A stretch of 64,000 nucleotides of DNA from Maribacter hydrothermalis (GTDB lineage Bacteria > Bacteroidota > Bacteroidia > Flavobacteriales > Flavobacteriaceae). This document shows positions 42,547 through 52,577 of the stretch, piece by piece. How positions within the stretch are numbered: the first letter of the stretch is position 1; the number at the start of each line of letters is the position of its first letter. The position numbers and the translations under genes were made by a program. The stretch is taken from NCBI RefSeq assembly GCF_001913155.1, contig NZ_CP018760.1, positions 372,001-436,000 of the forward strand, written 5' to 3'. The notes beneath the pieces were generated by a model that was not told the origin of the DNA, did no database searches, and saw only the letters and a list, made by a program, of their open reading frames with translations.

Positions 42547-44010
42547 ATGAAAAATGTAAACGGCACTTTTCTGTATATGAAAATTGCGAATAGTATCGAA
42601 CGACAAATTAATGATGGGGTTCTTAGATTGGGAGATAAGCTTCCATCGATAAGGGTATTGCATAAAGAGTATGGGGTAAGTATCAGTACCGTGCAAGAGG
42701 CCTATTACTATTTAGAATCTAAAAGTTTAATTTCCTCAAGACCAAAATCTGGATATTTCGTTATACACGATAAAAATTGCATTCTTAGAAGCCCTAAAAC
42801 AACCAATCCGCCTCAAGAAAAAGTTTCGAAAGACGCCTGTGATCTTTTTTCCAATTTTTATCAAAATACTCGTCGTCATGGGGTAGTTAACTTTGCTTGG
42901 GCACTACCGGCACCAGAACTCTTACCCATTGCTAAACTCAAAAAATCTCTTCATGAAACAATAAGGGAAGTTGCAGATGGAGGCACTAATTATGACACAA
43001 TAGAAGGAAGTGTTGATTTAAGACGCCAAATAGCGCAAAGAACATTGTTATGGGGAGGAAACCTATCCGAAAAAGACGTGGTTATCACTTCAGGATGTAT
43101 AAATGCATTGTCTTTAGCATTCATGGCAATCACTGAGCCAGGAGATACTATAGTTGTAGAAAGCCCCGTATATTTTGGGGTTTTACAATTAGCGAACCAA
43201 CTTGGACTGAATATAATAGAATTACCAACATGCCCTATTGATGGTATGGATATAGATGCTTTGCGCACTACATTAAAATACAAAAAAGTAAGTGCAATTC
43301 TTATCGTCACAAATTTTAATAACCCAATAGGGAGTATCATGCCAGATGAAAACAAAAAGAAATTAGTGAAATTATTAGAACAATATCAAGTTCCTTTGAT
43401 TGAAGATGATATTTATGGAGACCTTTACTTTGGCAAAAATCGTCCAAGTACCTGTAAGTACTATGATGAAAGTGGTTTGGTTATTTGGTGTAGCTCTTTT
43501 TCTAAAACACTGGCCCCTGGTTATAGAATTGGCTGGGTTGCTCCGGGCCGGTATATGGATAAAATATTAAAACTTAAACGCTATCATTCCATAGCAACGA
43601 ATTCAATATTTCAGAATGCCATTTATAATTTTTTGGTAAACGGAAGATATGACCACCATTTACGTAAGCTTAGAACAACCTACTGCTCAAATAGCCACAA
43701 AATTCTGCGAGGAATTAAGAAGTATTTTCCTGAAGATACTTTAGTAAGTAATCCAAAAGGAGGGTTTTTAATTTGGATTGAACTTAATGAAAAAGTGGAC
43801 ACCCAAAAATTACATGAAAGGGCCAACAAATATGATATCGATTTTTGCCCAGGTAGGATGTTCACCTTACAAAACCAGTATAATAATTGCTTAAGGCTCA
43901 GTTTTGGCATGTTATGGGATGAAAAAGTGGAGCGTGCACTTCAAAAAATAGGAGAGTTGGCAAATGAAATGATTAATGAAGCTGAAGAAATCGAGGTCCT
44001 TAGCAATTAA
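42547..44010 (+). CDS. MocR-type GntR regulator with aminotransferase domain
   Basis: 487 aa. An N-terminal GntR winged helix (NSIERQINDGVLRLGDKLPS, SIRVLHKEYGVSISTVQEAY) is followed by a fold-type I PLP domain: NFNNPIGS, EDDIYGDLYFG, the PLP-Lys in SSFSKTLAPGYRIGW and RLSFG near the end. MocR proteins use PLP as effector to control nearby genes. It is divergent from the esterase gene (213 bp between start codons), which is the likely target. It is part of the cargo between the two EEP copies. Confidence 0.88.
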   Translation: MKNVNGTFLYMKIANSIERQINDGVLRLGDKLPSIRVLHKEYGVSISTVQEAYYYLESKSLISSRPKSGYFVIHDKNCILRSPKTTNPPQEKVSKDACDLFSNFYQNTRRHGVVNFAWALPAPELLPIAKLKKSLHETIREVADGGTNYDTIEGSVDLRRQIAQRTLLWGGNLSEKDVVITSGCINALSLAFMAITEPGDTIVVESPVYFGVLQLANQLGLNIIELPTCPIDGMDIDALRTTLKYKKVSAILIVTNFNNPIGSIMPDENKKKLVKLLEQYQVPLIEDDIYGDLYFGKNRPSTCKYYDESGLVIWCSSFSKTLAPGYRIGWVAPGRYMDKILKLKRYHSIATNSIFQNAIYNFLVNGRYDHHLRKLRTTYCSNSHKILRGIKKYFPEDTLVSNPKGGFLIWIELNEKVDTQKLHERANKYDIDFCPGRMFTLQNQYNNCLRLSFGMLWDEKVERALQKIGELANEMINEAEEIEVLSN

Positions 44011-44107
44011 AATTTAATTTATAGAATAGATTTTCTGTCAGAAAAAAGATTGAACTTATCCCGATAGGAGAGTTTAACAATATGAAGATTTTAATTAGGT
44101 TATTACA

Positions 44108-44539
44108 ATATATAAGAGCCAGGTTGAAAACATAGCCATATTCAACAAAACATTAATCTATCAAGGAAAGACCAATATAATTATAACAAGTACCTTTAAC
44201 ACGCCTTCCTTTTGCGATTCTTTAACTCCCTTATTTCAAAATACCGATGTAAAAGACATTACCAAACACTTCTCTTTTGAAGTAGTAACTTACGAAGGAG
44301 ATGACGCAACCTACTTTTCTTTAGGTGCATATAGAATGAGAGTAAACATCAAGTAGAAAGATTATTTATTATTCGCACCAGAACTCTTTGAACATATGCA
44401 GGATAGTGGGCTAAATCGCAAAGCGATGTGGGCTAAGAAAAAACCCAAATGGTCTACGTATAAAGAAGTCACAAATAAGTATAATGCTGCTAGTGAGCAA
44501 CCATTGGTTTGGGGCAAATTCTTACTAAAAGGACAATAA
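44108..44539 (+). pseudogene. Truncated second copy of the EEP gene
   Basis: This stretch matches the last 430 bp of the intact EEP gene (40751-41175) almost end to end. Shared blocks include TTTCAAAATACCGATGTAAA and GTCTACGTATAAAGAAGTCA. The frame is broken by a TAG in the place of a Gln/Lys codon at about 44354, and the 5' two-thirds are missing. It therefore encodes no enzyme. The split copy flanks the esterase-MocR pair and points to tandem EEP genes interrupted by cargo. Confidence 0.85.
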
Positions 44540-44649
44540 ATATTTTAAAAATTTAATTTTAAACTTTTACGAAATATACCATCTATAATTTGATACATCC
44601 ATTAGATTATTCTTTAATTCGAACTATTCGCAGTTACCTTGTGATAACT

Positions 44650-45966
44650 TTATTCTTCAAAATCTCTTATAAAGGCTTGCCGAGCAATTTCAAGTTCTCT
44701 ATTTAGTGTGATTCTAAATTCCTTAAGTAAGGTTGCTGGATTAACCACTCCACTTCTCAAGGTACATTGGCAATATGCTTTTATAAATGGGTTTGCAAAA
44801 TAATACGAGTTTGAATTTTTATTTAACCTAAGAATTTCCGACCGTGTTGGCAAAGTTAACTCGTCAACATATTTCTTCAGATTGTTACCCTTATAATTTC
44901 TATCTTGTAGCTGCAAAGTTTCTTTAATATCGGATACAGTTACATTTTCCTTATTGGAAGCTAGAATTGCTTTCAAAATATCTTTCGGGTTTTCCGACTT
45001 TCTTTTATGGACTACTTTGATAGCACTTTCATATATTGCTTTATAAGTATCCGAGTTTTCAGCCAAAAATTCGTCCAACGCAGCATCAAAAGTATTTATT
45101 TTTATCTCTAAAGCCTTGGGAGAAACATGTGTTTTAAGGACGTTGTTTAACTCGCAAACAAGTAAGCCTAACTGATGAGTTACTGCTGGAAGTCCACTGG
45201 AATATGCAATAATCTTGTTTGAAACATTTGAAGGAATAACAATATTTAGCAATTTCTCGCCTACTTCTATAATACTAGCCAAATTATCGTTGCTCATTAA
45301 AGGTACTTCTATTTCAGAAATACGATTTTTCATTTCTGGATCAAATTGAACAACTTCTCGCGCAGTGTTGACAGCACCAATTGCTATAATTTTCAATTTA
45401 GGGTAGTCTACTGAAGAATCCATAAATACTTTCATTATTTGAGCTAAAAGTATTTTATCATCAGATTTAATTTTATGAAAATCTTCAATTACCCAGCAAT
45501 TATTTGATTCCCCAATATATTTGGCCAAAGTTTGAGGGGTGATAGGCAATTCAACTGCTCTTTTTATAGTTAGCTTATTATCATCCCGGACTTCAGCGGA
45601 TATGGATGCCTTGATGCCGAAATATGATGCGCTAATATCACCGCCAATTTTGTTACCTTCTAATTTATCAGCTTGAGAAACAAAGAAAACTTCTAGCTGA
45701 TTAAATGCATCTTTAACTATATCAGCTAACGTCATTCCACTAACACACCGTGTAATAATAGTTGAGATGTTTTGAGATTTAAATTTATTTGTCAATAGAG
45801 TGGTTTTCCCAACTCCAGAATAACCATAAACAATAATTTGCTTACCTGGTGTTCTAAGAGCTCTATCTAACCTACTATCAACAGATTTTCTTTCTACAAA
45901 AGTATAACTAGCGGGTTGACTAGGAGTAAAAACCTCTTCAAGGGTAAATTTTGTTTTTTTCGTCAT
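44650..45966 (-). CDS. P-loop ATPase (STAND/AAA-like) with partner DUF262 gene
   Basis: 438 aa. Walker A GYSGVGKTT (48-56), Walker B-like CWVIEDFH (157-164), and a sensor-like IIAIGAVNTAREVV near 200. A helical second half (about 210-430) ends in IARQAFIRDFEE. No known effector domain. Families of this type (ATPases adjacent to nuclease-like genes) occur in defence islands. It lies 61 bp downstream of the DUF262/DUF1524 gene in the same direction, so the two form an operon. Function is inference; no catalytic effector other than the P-loop is visible. Confidence 0.7.
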   Translation of the reverse strand: MTKKTKFTLEEVFTPSQPASYTFVERKSVDSRLDRALRTPGKQIIVYGYSGVGKTTLLTNKFKSQNISTIITRCVSGMTLADIVKDAFNQLEVFFVSQADKLEGNKIGGDISASYFGIKASISAEVRDDNKLTIKRAVELPITPQTLAKYIGESNNCWVIEDFHKIKSDDKILLAQIMKVFMDSSVDYPKLKIIAIGAVNTAREVVQFDPEMKNRISEIEVPLMSNDNLASIIEVGEKLLNIVIPSNVSNKIIAYSSGLPAVTHQLGLLVCELNNVLKTHVSPKALEIKINTFDAALDEFLAENSDTYKAIYESAIKVVHKRKSENPKDILKAILASNKENVTVSDIKETLQLQDRNYKGNNLKKYVDELTLPTRSEILRLNKNSNSYYFANPFIKAYCQCTLRSGVVNPATLLKEFRITLNRELEIARQAFIRDFEE

Positions 45967-46027
45967 GTAATTATTTAACCTTTATTCATTTTAATAAAAA
46001 AATATCTACTTAATTATTTTCATTACC

Positions 46028-47893
46028 TCAATTGAAACCCATTTTTATTTTTAAGTCATCATTCCAAATTTGATGTCCTTTTTTAGAATAGTATTCTAAT
46101 CTTTTTTCAATTGCTTCAAAATCTTTATCCGACGATATTTTTTGAAAATCCCATTCATGTGAATTAACTTTAACAATTAAATCTTTAATAAGACTTAGTT
46201 TAGAATTACTGCCTTCAATAATTTTAATTTTTTCATCAATTCTATTATTTCCAAGTTGTCCATTCAACTTTTTACTTATTAAGGTTAAATTTCCTATAGT
46301 ATTGACGTAAGGTTTAATTAGTGTTTTAGTTACTTTCCATTCTTTAGGATCTCTAGGTAAAATATGTTCGATACTAACTTTGTTTTCATCATAACCTTCG
46401 TCAGTATTTCCACCTATTTTATTTTCTAGTTCATTTAAAACATATCGAATTATTATTCTAGACTTTTGGTCGTCTTTGTATTGTATAGTTTTAAAGCCTT
46501 CTTCAAAAGTTTCATATGAAGTTAACCTTGTTTTAAATTGAGTAAATAATTCATTTTTAAATAATTCAACAAAGTCTTTTTTAACTTTCTTATCAAAAGA
46601 ATATTGTTCTACTTTTTTTGCAATGTCACTTATTAATTTAAAATACCAGTTTCCTGGCATACTAAGAATTTGAAAATAAAGAAATGTAAATTTCTGAATG
46701 ATTTCCCATCTATTTGAAAGTAATAAAGGTATATTAGCCCTTTTGCTTCCAGTAGAGTCTAGATTTCTAAATAGTGACAAGTATAATATAATCCAAGTCT
46801 TCGCCTTAGTACTTCTTAAAACGCGTAGACTATTATAAACCTTTAATGCCTCACCTTTGTCATTACCAAAATGAGACTCGATATCTTCAATGCTTCCTGA
46901 AACGATTAGTTTTAAGTATCCTGCATTACTTTTTAAGTCATTTAAAAACGATTCCCAATATTTTGTATTGGATTTAAATTTTTCTCGAATAGCTGAATAT
47001 AATTTTTTATCAGAAACATATTCATATTTTGAAGTCCAATAGTAACTTAGAAAATCTTTTAAAGAAAACTCTATGCTATCTAAAGATTCTAATATTTGAG
47101 ACCATTTTTCTTTAGCACTGTCAAGATGTTTATCATCAGCACCAACTACATTTTTAAAAATTTGATTTTTTATTAAGTCCGCAACACTTAAATCTACTCC
47201 TTTAGCATTAACTGTTTCGAAAATTTCATACGCCAGTTCCTCGTTTTCAATTTCAATTTTAACAAAGAAGTGTTTACTTAATTTATTATCTACTAAATCT
47301 TTAAGAAATATAAACTTCTTTTCAAAAGTTAAGCTTTCAATTTCTTTTGAAATTAAACTATGAAACTTTAAATATGCTTTTTTAACACGTTCTTCCTCAG
47401 AATTCTTATTGACTTTAAGTGTTTCTGTGATTTCAATTGGTGGATTATCTTGAATATGGGTTTTAAAAAATGATTTGATAGAATCGCCAGGTATTAAATA
47501 ATCATAAAATGTGTCTTCATCATATGTATCTTGTGAGCCAATAATTTTTTTATTTATACCGTTTGCCCAAGCAATATATTTTGGATGCTTTTCTATTACA
47601 CCTTCTTTTCTTAAAATATTTCTGACTACAGATCCAAAAATTTGGATTGTCAAGTACCTCTGTTGACCATCAATTATTTCAATGATATTGTTATCTTCTA
47701 AATCTCTCGTATCAAATATAATTGTACCAATGAAAACAGGAATTTCAGAAATCATTGTTTCCCAAAATTCTTCAATTTGTTTTTCCTCCCAAGTGTATTG
47801 TCTTTGAAATCTTGGAATTCTAAATTTATTCTTAGGTTCGATATAAACTTTACCGATTGTTTCTCTAGTTACTCCAAAATTATTTTTTGACAT
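46028..47893 (-). CDS. DUF262/DUF1524 (GmrSD-like) protein
   Basis: 621 aa. The N-terminal DUF262 (ParB-like NTPase) domain has FRIPRFQRQYTW (24-35) and IIDGQQRYLTIQIF (73-86). A long helical middle covers about 100-470. The C-terminal DUF1524 HNH-type nuclease domain has VSIEHILPRDPKEW (His510) and IGNLTLISKKLNGQLGN. GmrSD enzymes of this layout cut modified phage DNA. Here the two domains are in one chain and are followed by a P-loop ATPase gene, which is not the classic arrangement. A defence role is likely but unproven. Confidence 0.85.
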   Translation of the reverse strand: MSKNNFGVTRETIGKVYIEPKNKFRIPRFQRQYTWEEKQIEEFWETMISEIPVFIGTIIFDTRDLEDNNIIEIIDGQQRYLTIQIFGSVVRNILRKEGVIEKHPKYIAWANGINKKIIGSQDTYDEDTFYDYLIPGDSIKSFFKTHIQDNPPIEITETLKVNKNSEEERVKKAYLKFHSLISKEIESLTFEKKFIFLKDLVDNKLSKHFFVKIEIENEELAYEIFETVNAKGVDLSVADLIKNQIFKNVVGADDKHLDSAKEKWSQILESLDSIEFSLKDFLSYYWTSKYEYVSDKKLYSAIREKFKSNTKYWESFLNDLKSNAGYLKLIVSGSIEDIESHFGNDKGEALKVYNSLRVLRSTKAKTWIILYLSLFRNLDSTGSKRANIPLLLSNRWEIIQKFTFLYFQILSMPGNWYFKLISDIAKKVEQYSFDKKVKKDFVELFKNELFTQFKTRLTSYETFEEGFKTIQYKDDQKSRIIIRYVLNELENKIGGNTDEGYDENKVSIEHILPRDPKEWKVTKTLIKPYVNTIGNLTLISKKLNGQLGNNRIDEKIKIIEGSNSKLSLIKDLIVKVNSHEWDFQKISSDKDFEAIEKRLEYYSKKGHQIWNDDLKIKMGFN

Positions 47894-47919
47894 TCAATTT
47901 AGTTTATTATTAAAAAGGT

Positions 47920-48190
47920 CTCAATTTACCACTAAGTTTTCTGTACTTTAAATAATTATAATAAGTTACTCTAGAAAAATCGTCTCGTTCGCAAATTTCA
48001 GAAACAGTTAACCTCTTATAGCTTAGGTACTGTTCGTAAATTATGGATTTTTTGTTAATTTTTCGTACGGATTCCCGTAGGCTCTCCTAATCTTTTTTCT
48101 CGGGCACCTGAAGAAGCTAAACCAGCTTCCATAAATTCAATTATAATGACCTTTTCCAACTTTCCCAGTTCAACAAAATAAGTTCACTAT
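47920..48190 (-). pseudogene. Decayed serine recombinase (resolvase/invertase) 3' end
   Basis: Minus-strand translation gives ELGKLEKVIIIEFMEAGLAS, then SGAREKRLGEPTG, the E-helix to DNA-linker part of resolvases. After one frameshift (near 48058) it reads SYKRLTVSEICERDDFSR and VTYYNYLKYRKL, the C-terminal helix-turn-helix. The catalytic Ser domain is missing. It belongs to a former mobile element at the cargo/transfer junction. Confidence 0.65.
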
Positions 48191-48620
48191 AAATTGTGAA
48201 TGAGAAGACTTGTTTTTGATATTTAAAAGAGGTTCTGTAATACTTTGAAACTTCAACACTTTTTCATTGAGTTAGTTTAGAAAATTTATAAAATTAATGA
48301 ATCTGCGGACTAATAGTCACAATTTTAAATCTACAATAAAATCTCAATCACGAGCTTTTAAACTCTTCACATAAACTGGAAACCTAAGCCTTTAAATTTT
48401 GATTGGCATCCATGACTACTTTTTTAAAGAATTCAATTGTAGATTCAGATTCTGATCTGTAGTATTTAGTTAGTGTAACCAAAAAAAATAATTAAAAAAT
48501 TTGAATGAAGTTTTATAACGGTCAATTAAAATATTCTTCAAATAATTAATATAGTCTTTTATAACATTATTACTGTTTAAATACAGAGAACTTCAATTTA
48601 ATAAGTTGTTTACTTTGATA

Positions 48621-48649
48621 AATCTTACTCTTGTAAAAAGAGTAGGATT
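48621..48649. terminator. Hairpin after the amidase gene
   Basis: AATCTTACTCTT (48621-48632) pairs with AAGAGTAGGATT (48638-48649) with one wobble. It lies 79 bp past the amidase stop on the minus strand. Confidence 0.45.
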
Positions 48650-48727
48650 TTATAACTAAAATTTTCATGGTTTTAATTAATAATTTCCTCAAACACCGAA
48701 CAACCTCCAAATATACCTCTCTCATAA

Positions 48728-49363
48728 CTATCTGTTTTTAATAATCGATTCTAATATTACAAGAGCAATACCGATATGTTTTTCTTCATTGATCAAATGC
48801 TCGGCTTCATCAACAGAGGACAAATACCCCAACTCTAATAATACTGCTGGACAATTATCGGTATTTTCCCGCAGCACTTGAAAATTTGCTGTTTTCACTC
48901 CCCTACTTTTAAAACCAAGATTATCATTCAACTCACGTTGCATAATGTTTGCCAATCTAAACGAAGATTTGGAATAACGTTTATGTCTTTCATCTACATA
49001 AACCTCAATGCCATTGGCATTCTTGTTACTGGCTTGGTTACAATGCAGCGATATAAAAATAGCAGCATTAAGCCTTATAGCCAGTTCGGTTCTATCTCCT
49101 AAGGTTATTAGTGTATCATGATATCTAGTCAAATAGATTTCAAATCGGTCGTCAAATAGATTCGCATTTAAACTATCTATCCTTTTCGCAATACTTAAAA
49201 CGATATCCTTTTCCAAAACTCCATTTACACCCACTGCACCTGAGTCTATTCCTCCATGACCAGGGTCAATTACTATGATAAGTTTATCAGAATTTTGACC
49301 ATAATAAAATGATAAAAAGGTTCCGAAAATAATCCCAGCAATAACAAATTTTAAAAAGTTCAT
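48728..49363 (-). CDS. N-acetylmuramoyl-L-alanine amidase
   Basis: 211 aa from the ATG at 49363 (a longer frame to 49393 lacks a signal peptide start). The N-terminal segment (MNFLKFVIAGIIFGTFLSFY) acts as signal or anchor. It is an Amidase_3 domain with zinc ligands in IDPGHGGIDSG and EKDIVL, SLHCNQA, and catalytic Glu in LLELGYLSS. Amidases of this kind are common in Bacteroidota transfer regions, where they open the cell wall for the conjugation channel. It is divergent from traE. Confidence 0.9.
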   Translation of the reverse strand: MNFLKFVIAGIIFGTFLSFYYGQNSDKLIIVIDPGHGGIDSGAVGVNGVLEKDIVLSIAKRIDSLNANLFDDRFEIYLTRYHDTLITLGDRTELAIRLNAAIFISLHCNQASNKNANGIEVYVDERHKRYSKSSFRLANIMQRELNDNLGFKSRGVKTANFQVLRENTDNCPAVLLELGYLSSVDEAEHLINEEKHIGIALVILESIIKNR

Positions 49364-49564
49364 AGTAGTATTGTTCGTTTGCACAAAATGCAACGATTAC
49401 TTCCTTGCCATAAGAATCTTCCAAAATTTAACAACATCGCCCGTTAAATTTTGGAAGATTTTATGCATTACGAGCCAACACTAATAGATTTCACAAATAC
49501 GTCTAAGAGAAGAGTTCAACAAAAGCATTTAAACTCATAGACTATAACCTAAAAACTAATTACC

Positions 49565-49852
49565 ATGAAAAAATCAAAATTTGTAGTCATTGCATTACTA
49601 TTTGCTACAGCTCCCATACTTGCACAAATTGGCGGAATAGAAGATTCAGTAAATGATGTTTCAGATACTATCAGAACCATTTTTCCCATTATTCTCGGAG
49701 TAATCTTCCTTATAGGTTTTCTATTTAATGCCGGACATTTTTTTGGCGAAAATGCAGATTTAAAAAAAGGAATTACCCGTGTGCTTGTATTCGTACTAAT
49801 TGCCGGCGCCGTCGTGGGCATATTCACCTATCTAATTTCAATAGTAGTCTAA
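49565..49852 (+). CDS. traE: Conjugative transfer protein TraE (VirB2-like pilin)
   Basis: 95 aa of the DUF4134 family. It has a signal peptide ending ATAPILAQ, then two membrane helices (about 37-57 and 70-92), as in VirB2/TrbC-type pilins. First gene of the tra operon. The start has no strong Shine-Dalgarno site, which is normal for Bacteroidota. Confidence 0.85.
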   Translation: MKKSKFVVIALLFATAPILAQIGGIEDSVNDVSDTIRTIFPIILGVIFLIGFLFNAGHFFGENADLKKGITRVLVFVLIAGAVVGIFTYLISIVV

Positions 49853-49883
49853 TCCGAAATACACCATATATAAGAATCAGATT

Positions 49884-50162
49884 ATGAAAAAGTTCGAGGT
49901 CTATAAAAACATACGAAAACAGGCAATGATTTTTGGGTTACCTATTTCATTATTCGCTCTAATGATGATAGCAGTTATAGCATCACTATTGATTATCATA
50001 TTCTCTTTTGGGCTAAGCATCATCATCTGTGTAATTCTATTTAATGCTTTACTATATATAGGTTTGACCAAGTTTTCTCAAAATCCACAATGGCTGTATG
50101 TCACCAAAATATTTCCAAAAAGTATTAGCAACAAAAAAACATCAGCACTGTATTATGAATAA
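49884..50162 (+). CDS. traF: Conjugative transfer protein TraF (VirB3-like)
   Basis: 92 aa of the DUF4133 family with two adjacent membrane helices (about 18-64) and a soluble C-terminus. It overlaps the traG start by 8 bp (ATGAATAA), so the two are translationally coupled, as in other Bacteroidota elements. Confidence 0.82.
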   Translation: MKKFEVYKNIRKQAMIFGLPISLFALMMIAVIASLLIIIFSFGLSIIICVILFNALLYIGLTKFSQNPQWLYVTKIFPKSISNKKTSALYYE

Positions 50163-52560
50163 GATAAACTTGGCATCAAACTATCCTATTATAAACATCA
50201 ATAAGAATGTGGTGTTTGCCAATAACGGCAATGTAGTAGTATGTTTTAAAGGCACTCTCCCAGAAATATATTCCCTATCAGAAAAGGATTTTGAAGATAT
50301 GCATGGCGCGTGGTTTCAGGCTATTAAATCATTATCGACAGGGTGTGTTATTCATAAGCAAGATATTTATCTCAGACAAAAGTATACCTCTCAAGAACTG
50401 CCCAATACCACCTTTCTAGAAATAGCTACACATGAGCATTTTAAAGGTCGAGAGTATATAGATCATCAAAGCTATCTATTCTTTATTTTGACCAAAAACA
50501 ATGCGTTAAACAATAGCAAATTCGTCAATCCATTTCGTGATGTTTCTAAACAAGTTATTCGTGATGCAGATGAAACCGTAGCAAGTTTCATTAGCGCTGT
50601 AAGTGACGCTGTTTCTTTTCTAAACAATAGTCGTAAAATAAATTATACCGCAATTGAAGCAAAAGCTATACACAGACTAACGCATGACTATTTCAATGGA
50701 TTTAATTCAGGTTTTGATACCGATATTATACTAGATAAATCTAATATTACTATAGGAGAAAACTACTTTGATGTTCTTGCTGTAAACAGTGAACTATGTT
50801 TTAGTGAAAGCGTGCAAACAAGCAAAACCAACGAACGCTTTACTACCGATGACTTTGTGTTTCATCAAGGTTTTATAGATGGATTGGGATTAACGCTTAA
50901 TGAAAATCATATCGTAAATCAAATTATTTATTTGGATGACAAACATAAATGGCGCAAGCAACTTGATAAGAAAGTAGAAGAACTTAACAAAAGCTCAAAT
51001 TTCGGTTCACAGAACAAAGTTGTTCTTTCTAAGATTCAACACATTTTAAAACAAATAAATGCCGATGACCAAACACGTGTTATTAGAGGACATTTAAATA
51101 TTATTTACTGGGATAAGGAAGCCCATCAGCTAGAAAAGATTGCCTCTAAAATTAAAACAGAATTTAAAGAACTAGATATCAACCCTTATTACCCAAAAGG
51201 TGAGGAACGTAAAAATTATATTTTAAACAGTTACTGTTGCTTTTCTGCTAATTTTTCGGATGACGATTTGTATGTTACCGATTTAAAACATGCCTTATGC
51301 CTGTTCATCAACAATAGCAATTACAAATCTGACGCAACAGGAATCATTTTTAACGATAGAGTTCATAACACCCCAATTTTAAAGGATGTTTGGGATGAAT
51401 CTAAAAAGCGGATCAAAGCGAGAAACTTTGCCATATTTGCCCCAACTGGGGAAGGCAAATCGTTCTTAGCCAATAATATTCTAAGACAGTATTTTGAAAG
51501 TGGTGTGCGCCTAGTCATCATAGATTTAGGAGGTTCCTATACCAAATTCGCTAAACTCTATCCAGAGAACTACACCGTTTTACGATATGAAAGCGGAAAA
51601 AATTTAGGCATCAATCCCTTTTTCATCAGTGATATTAATGATCTAACTCCTGAACGATTAGAAGATTTATCTGTTTTTCTTTTTGAACTCTTCGCATCAG
51701 ACATAAAGGTTACCAAAGCGCAATCGGTATCAGTGAAAAAAATTCTACGCCATTATTATGAAAGTACTTCTATAGATCATTCGTTAGACGGTTTCTATAA
51801 GTTCATTGAGAATCATCAAACATCCCTTTTAAAGGAACTTAAAATCCATCCTGACTACTTCAATGTTACAAGTTTTCTACATGTAATGTCGGAGTATGTT
51901 GGCGATGGTCTATACAGTTTTCTTTTTGAGGTCAGCGAAGACCAAACCTATAAAATTGAAGACAAGCGATTGATTGTTTTTGAATTGGATGAAGTCAAGG
52001 ATAACAAAGAAATACTTTCTGTAATGCTTAAGCTCATTAAATCCGCAATTCAAAGAACGATTTGGAAGAATAGAGCAGAAAAAGGCATTATCCTCTTTGA
52101 TGAATTTGCAAAGCAATTAAAGTTCGACAATGTTTTAGAGAGTGTTGAATTTTACTACCAAGCTATTAGAAAACAAAATGGATCTATTGGCATCATTCTT
52201 CAATCCATCAATCAATTACCTAACAATTCTACATCGGCAAGTATTCTAGAAAACACCCAGGTGATTTACAGCTTAAACAATGAAAAAGGCTATGATGAAC
52301 TACAGAAAAGATTAAACCTTTCCAGTCATGATTTAAACCAATTAAAATCTATTAAAAACAATCTGACCGGACCTAGAAAATACACCGAAATGTTTATCAA
52401 AATAGGAAAAGAGAGTAACATATTTCGGCTAGAAGTTCCGAAGGAAGTATACGCAGCTTACCTCACGGATGGTAAAGAAAACGATGCTATCATGGCCCTT
52501 TTTAAAAAACATAATTGCATGGAAAAAGCTATTAACGAATTCATCCAGACTGAATATTAA
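50155..52560 (+). CDS. traG: Conjugative transfer ATPase TraG (VirB4)
   Basis: 801 aa from ATG 50155. An upstream ATG at 50098 would run through traF and has no support. It is a VirB4-type energy source for the transfer channel: Walker A PTGEGKSFLAN at about residue 430, Walker B IILFDEFAKQL at about 643, and the N-terminal CagE/TrbE region before 400. Normal length. Peripheral inner-membrane hexamer in the type IV secretion complex. Confidence 0.92.
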   Translation: MNKINLASNYPIININKNVVFANNGNVVVCFKGTLPEIYSLSEKDFEDMHGAWFQAIKSLSTGCVIHKQDIYLRQKYTSQELPNTTFLEIATHEHFKGREYIDHQSYLFFILTKNNALNNSKFVNPFRDVSKQVIRDADETVASFISAVSDAVSFLNNSRKINYTAIEAKAIHRLTHDYFNGFNSGFDTDIILDKSNITIGENYFDVLAVNSELCFSESVQTSKTNERFTTDDFVFHQGFIDGLGLTLNENHIVNQIIYLDDKHKWRKQLDKKVEELNKSSNFGSQNKVVLSKIQHILKQINADDQTRVIRGHLNIIYWDKEAHQLEKIASKIKTEFKELDINPYYPKGEERKNYILNSYCCFSANFSDDDLYVTDLKHALCLFINNSNYKSDATGIIFNDRVHNTPILKDVWDESKKRIKARNFAIFAPTGEGKSFLANNILRQYFESGVRLVIIDLGGSYTKFAKLYPENYTVLRYESGKNLGINPFFISDINDLTPERLEDLSVFLFELFASDIKVTKAQSVSVKKILRHYYESTSIDHSLDGFYKFIENHQTSLLKELKIHPDYFNVTSFLHVMSEYVGDGLYSFLFEVSEDQTYKIEDKRLIVFELDEVKDNKEILSVMLKLIKSAIQRTIWKNRAEKGIILFDEFAKQLKFDNVLESVEFYYQAIRKQNGSIGIILQSINQLPNNSTSASILENTQVIYSLNNEKGYDELQKRLNLSSHDLNQLKSIKNNLTGPRKYTEMFIKIGKESNIFRLEVPKEVYAAYLTDGKENDAIMALFKKHNCMEKAINEFIQTEY

Positions 52561-52577
52561 TTCTAAATAATAATGTA

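Larger units (their letters stand above)
47894..48727. other. Junction between cargo and transfer module
   Basis: About 830 bp without an intact gene. The left third is the decayed serine recombinase. The rest shows only AT-rich DNA and the hairpin at 48621-48649. Confidence 0.55.
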
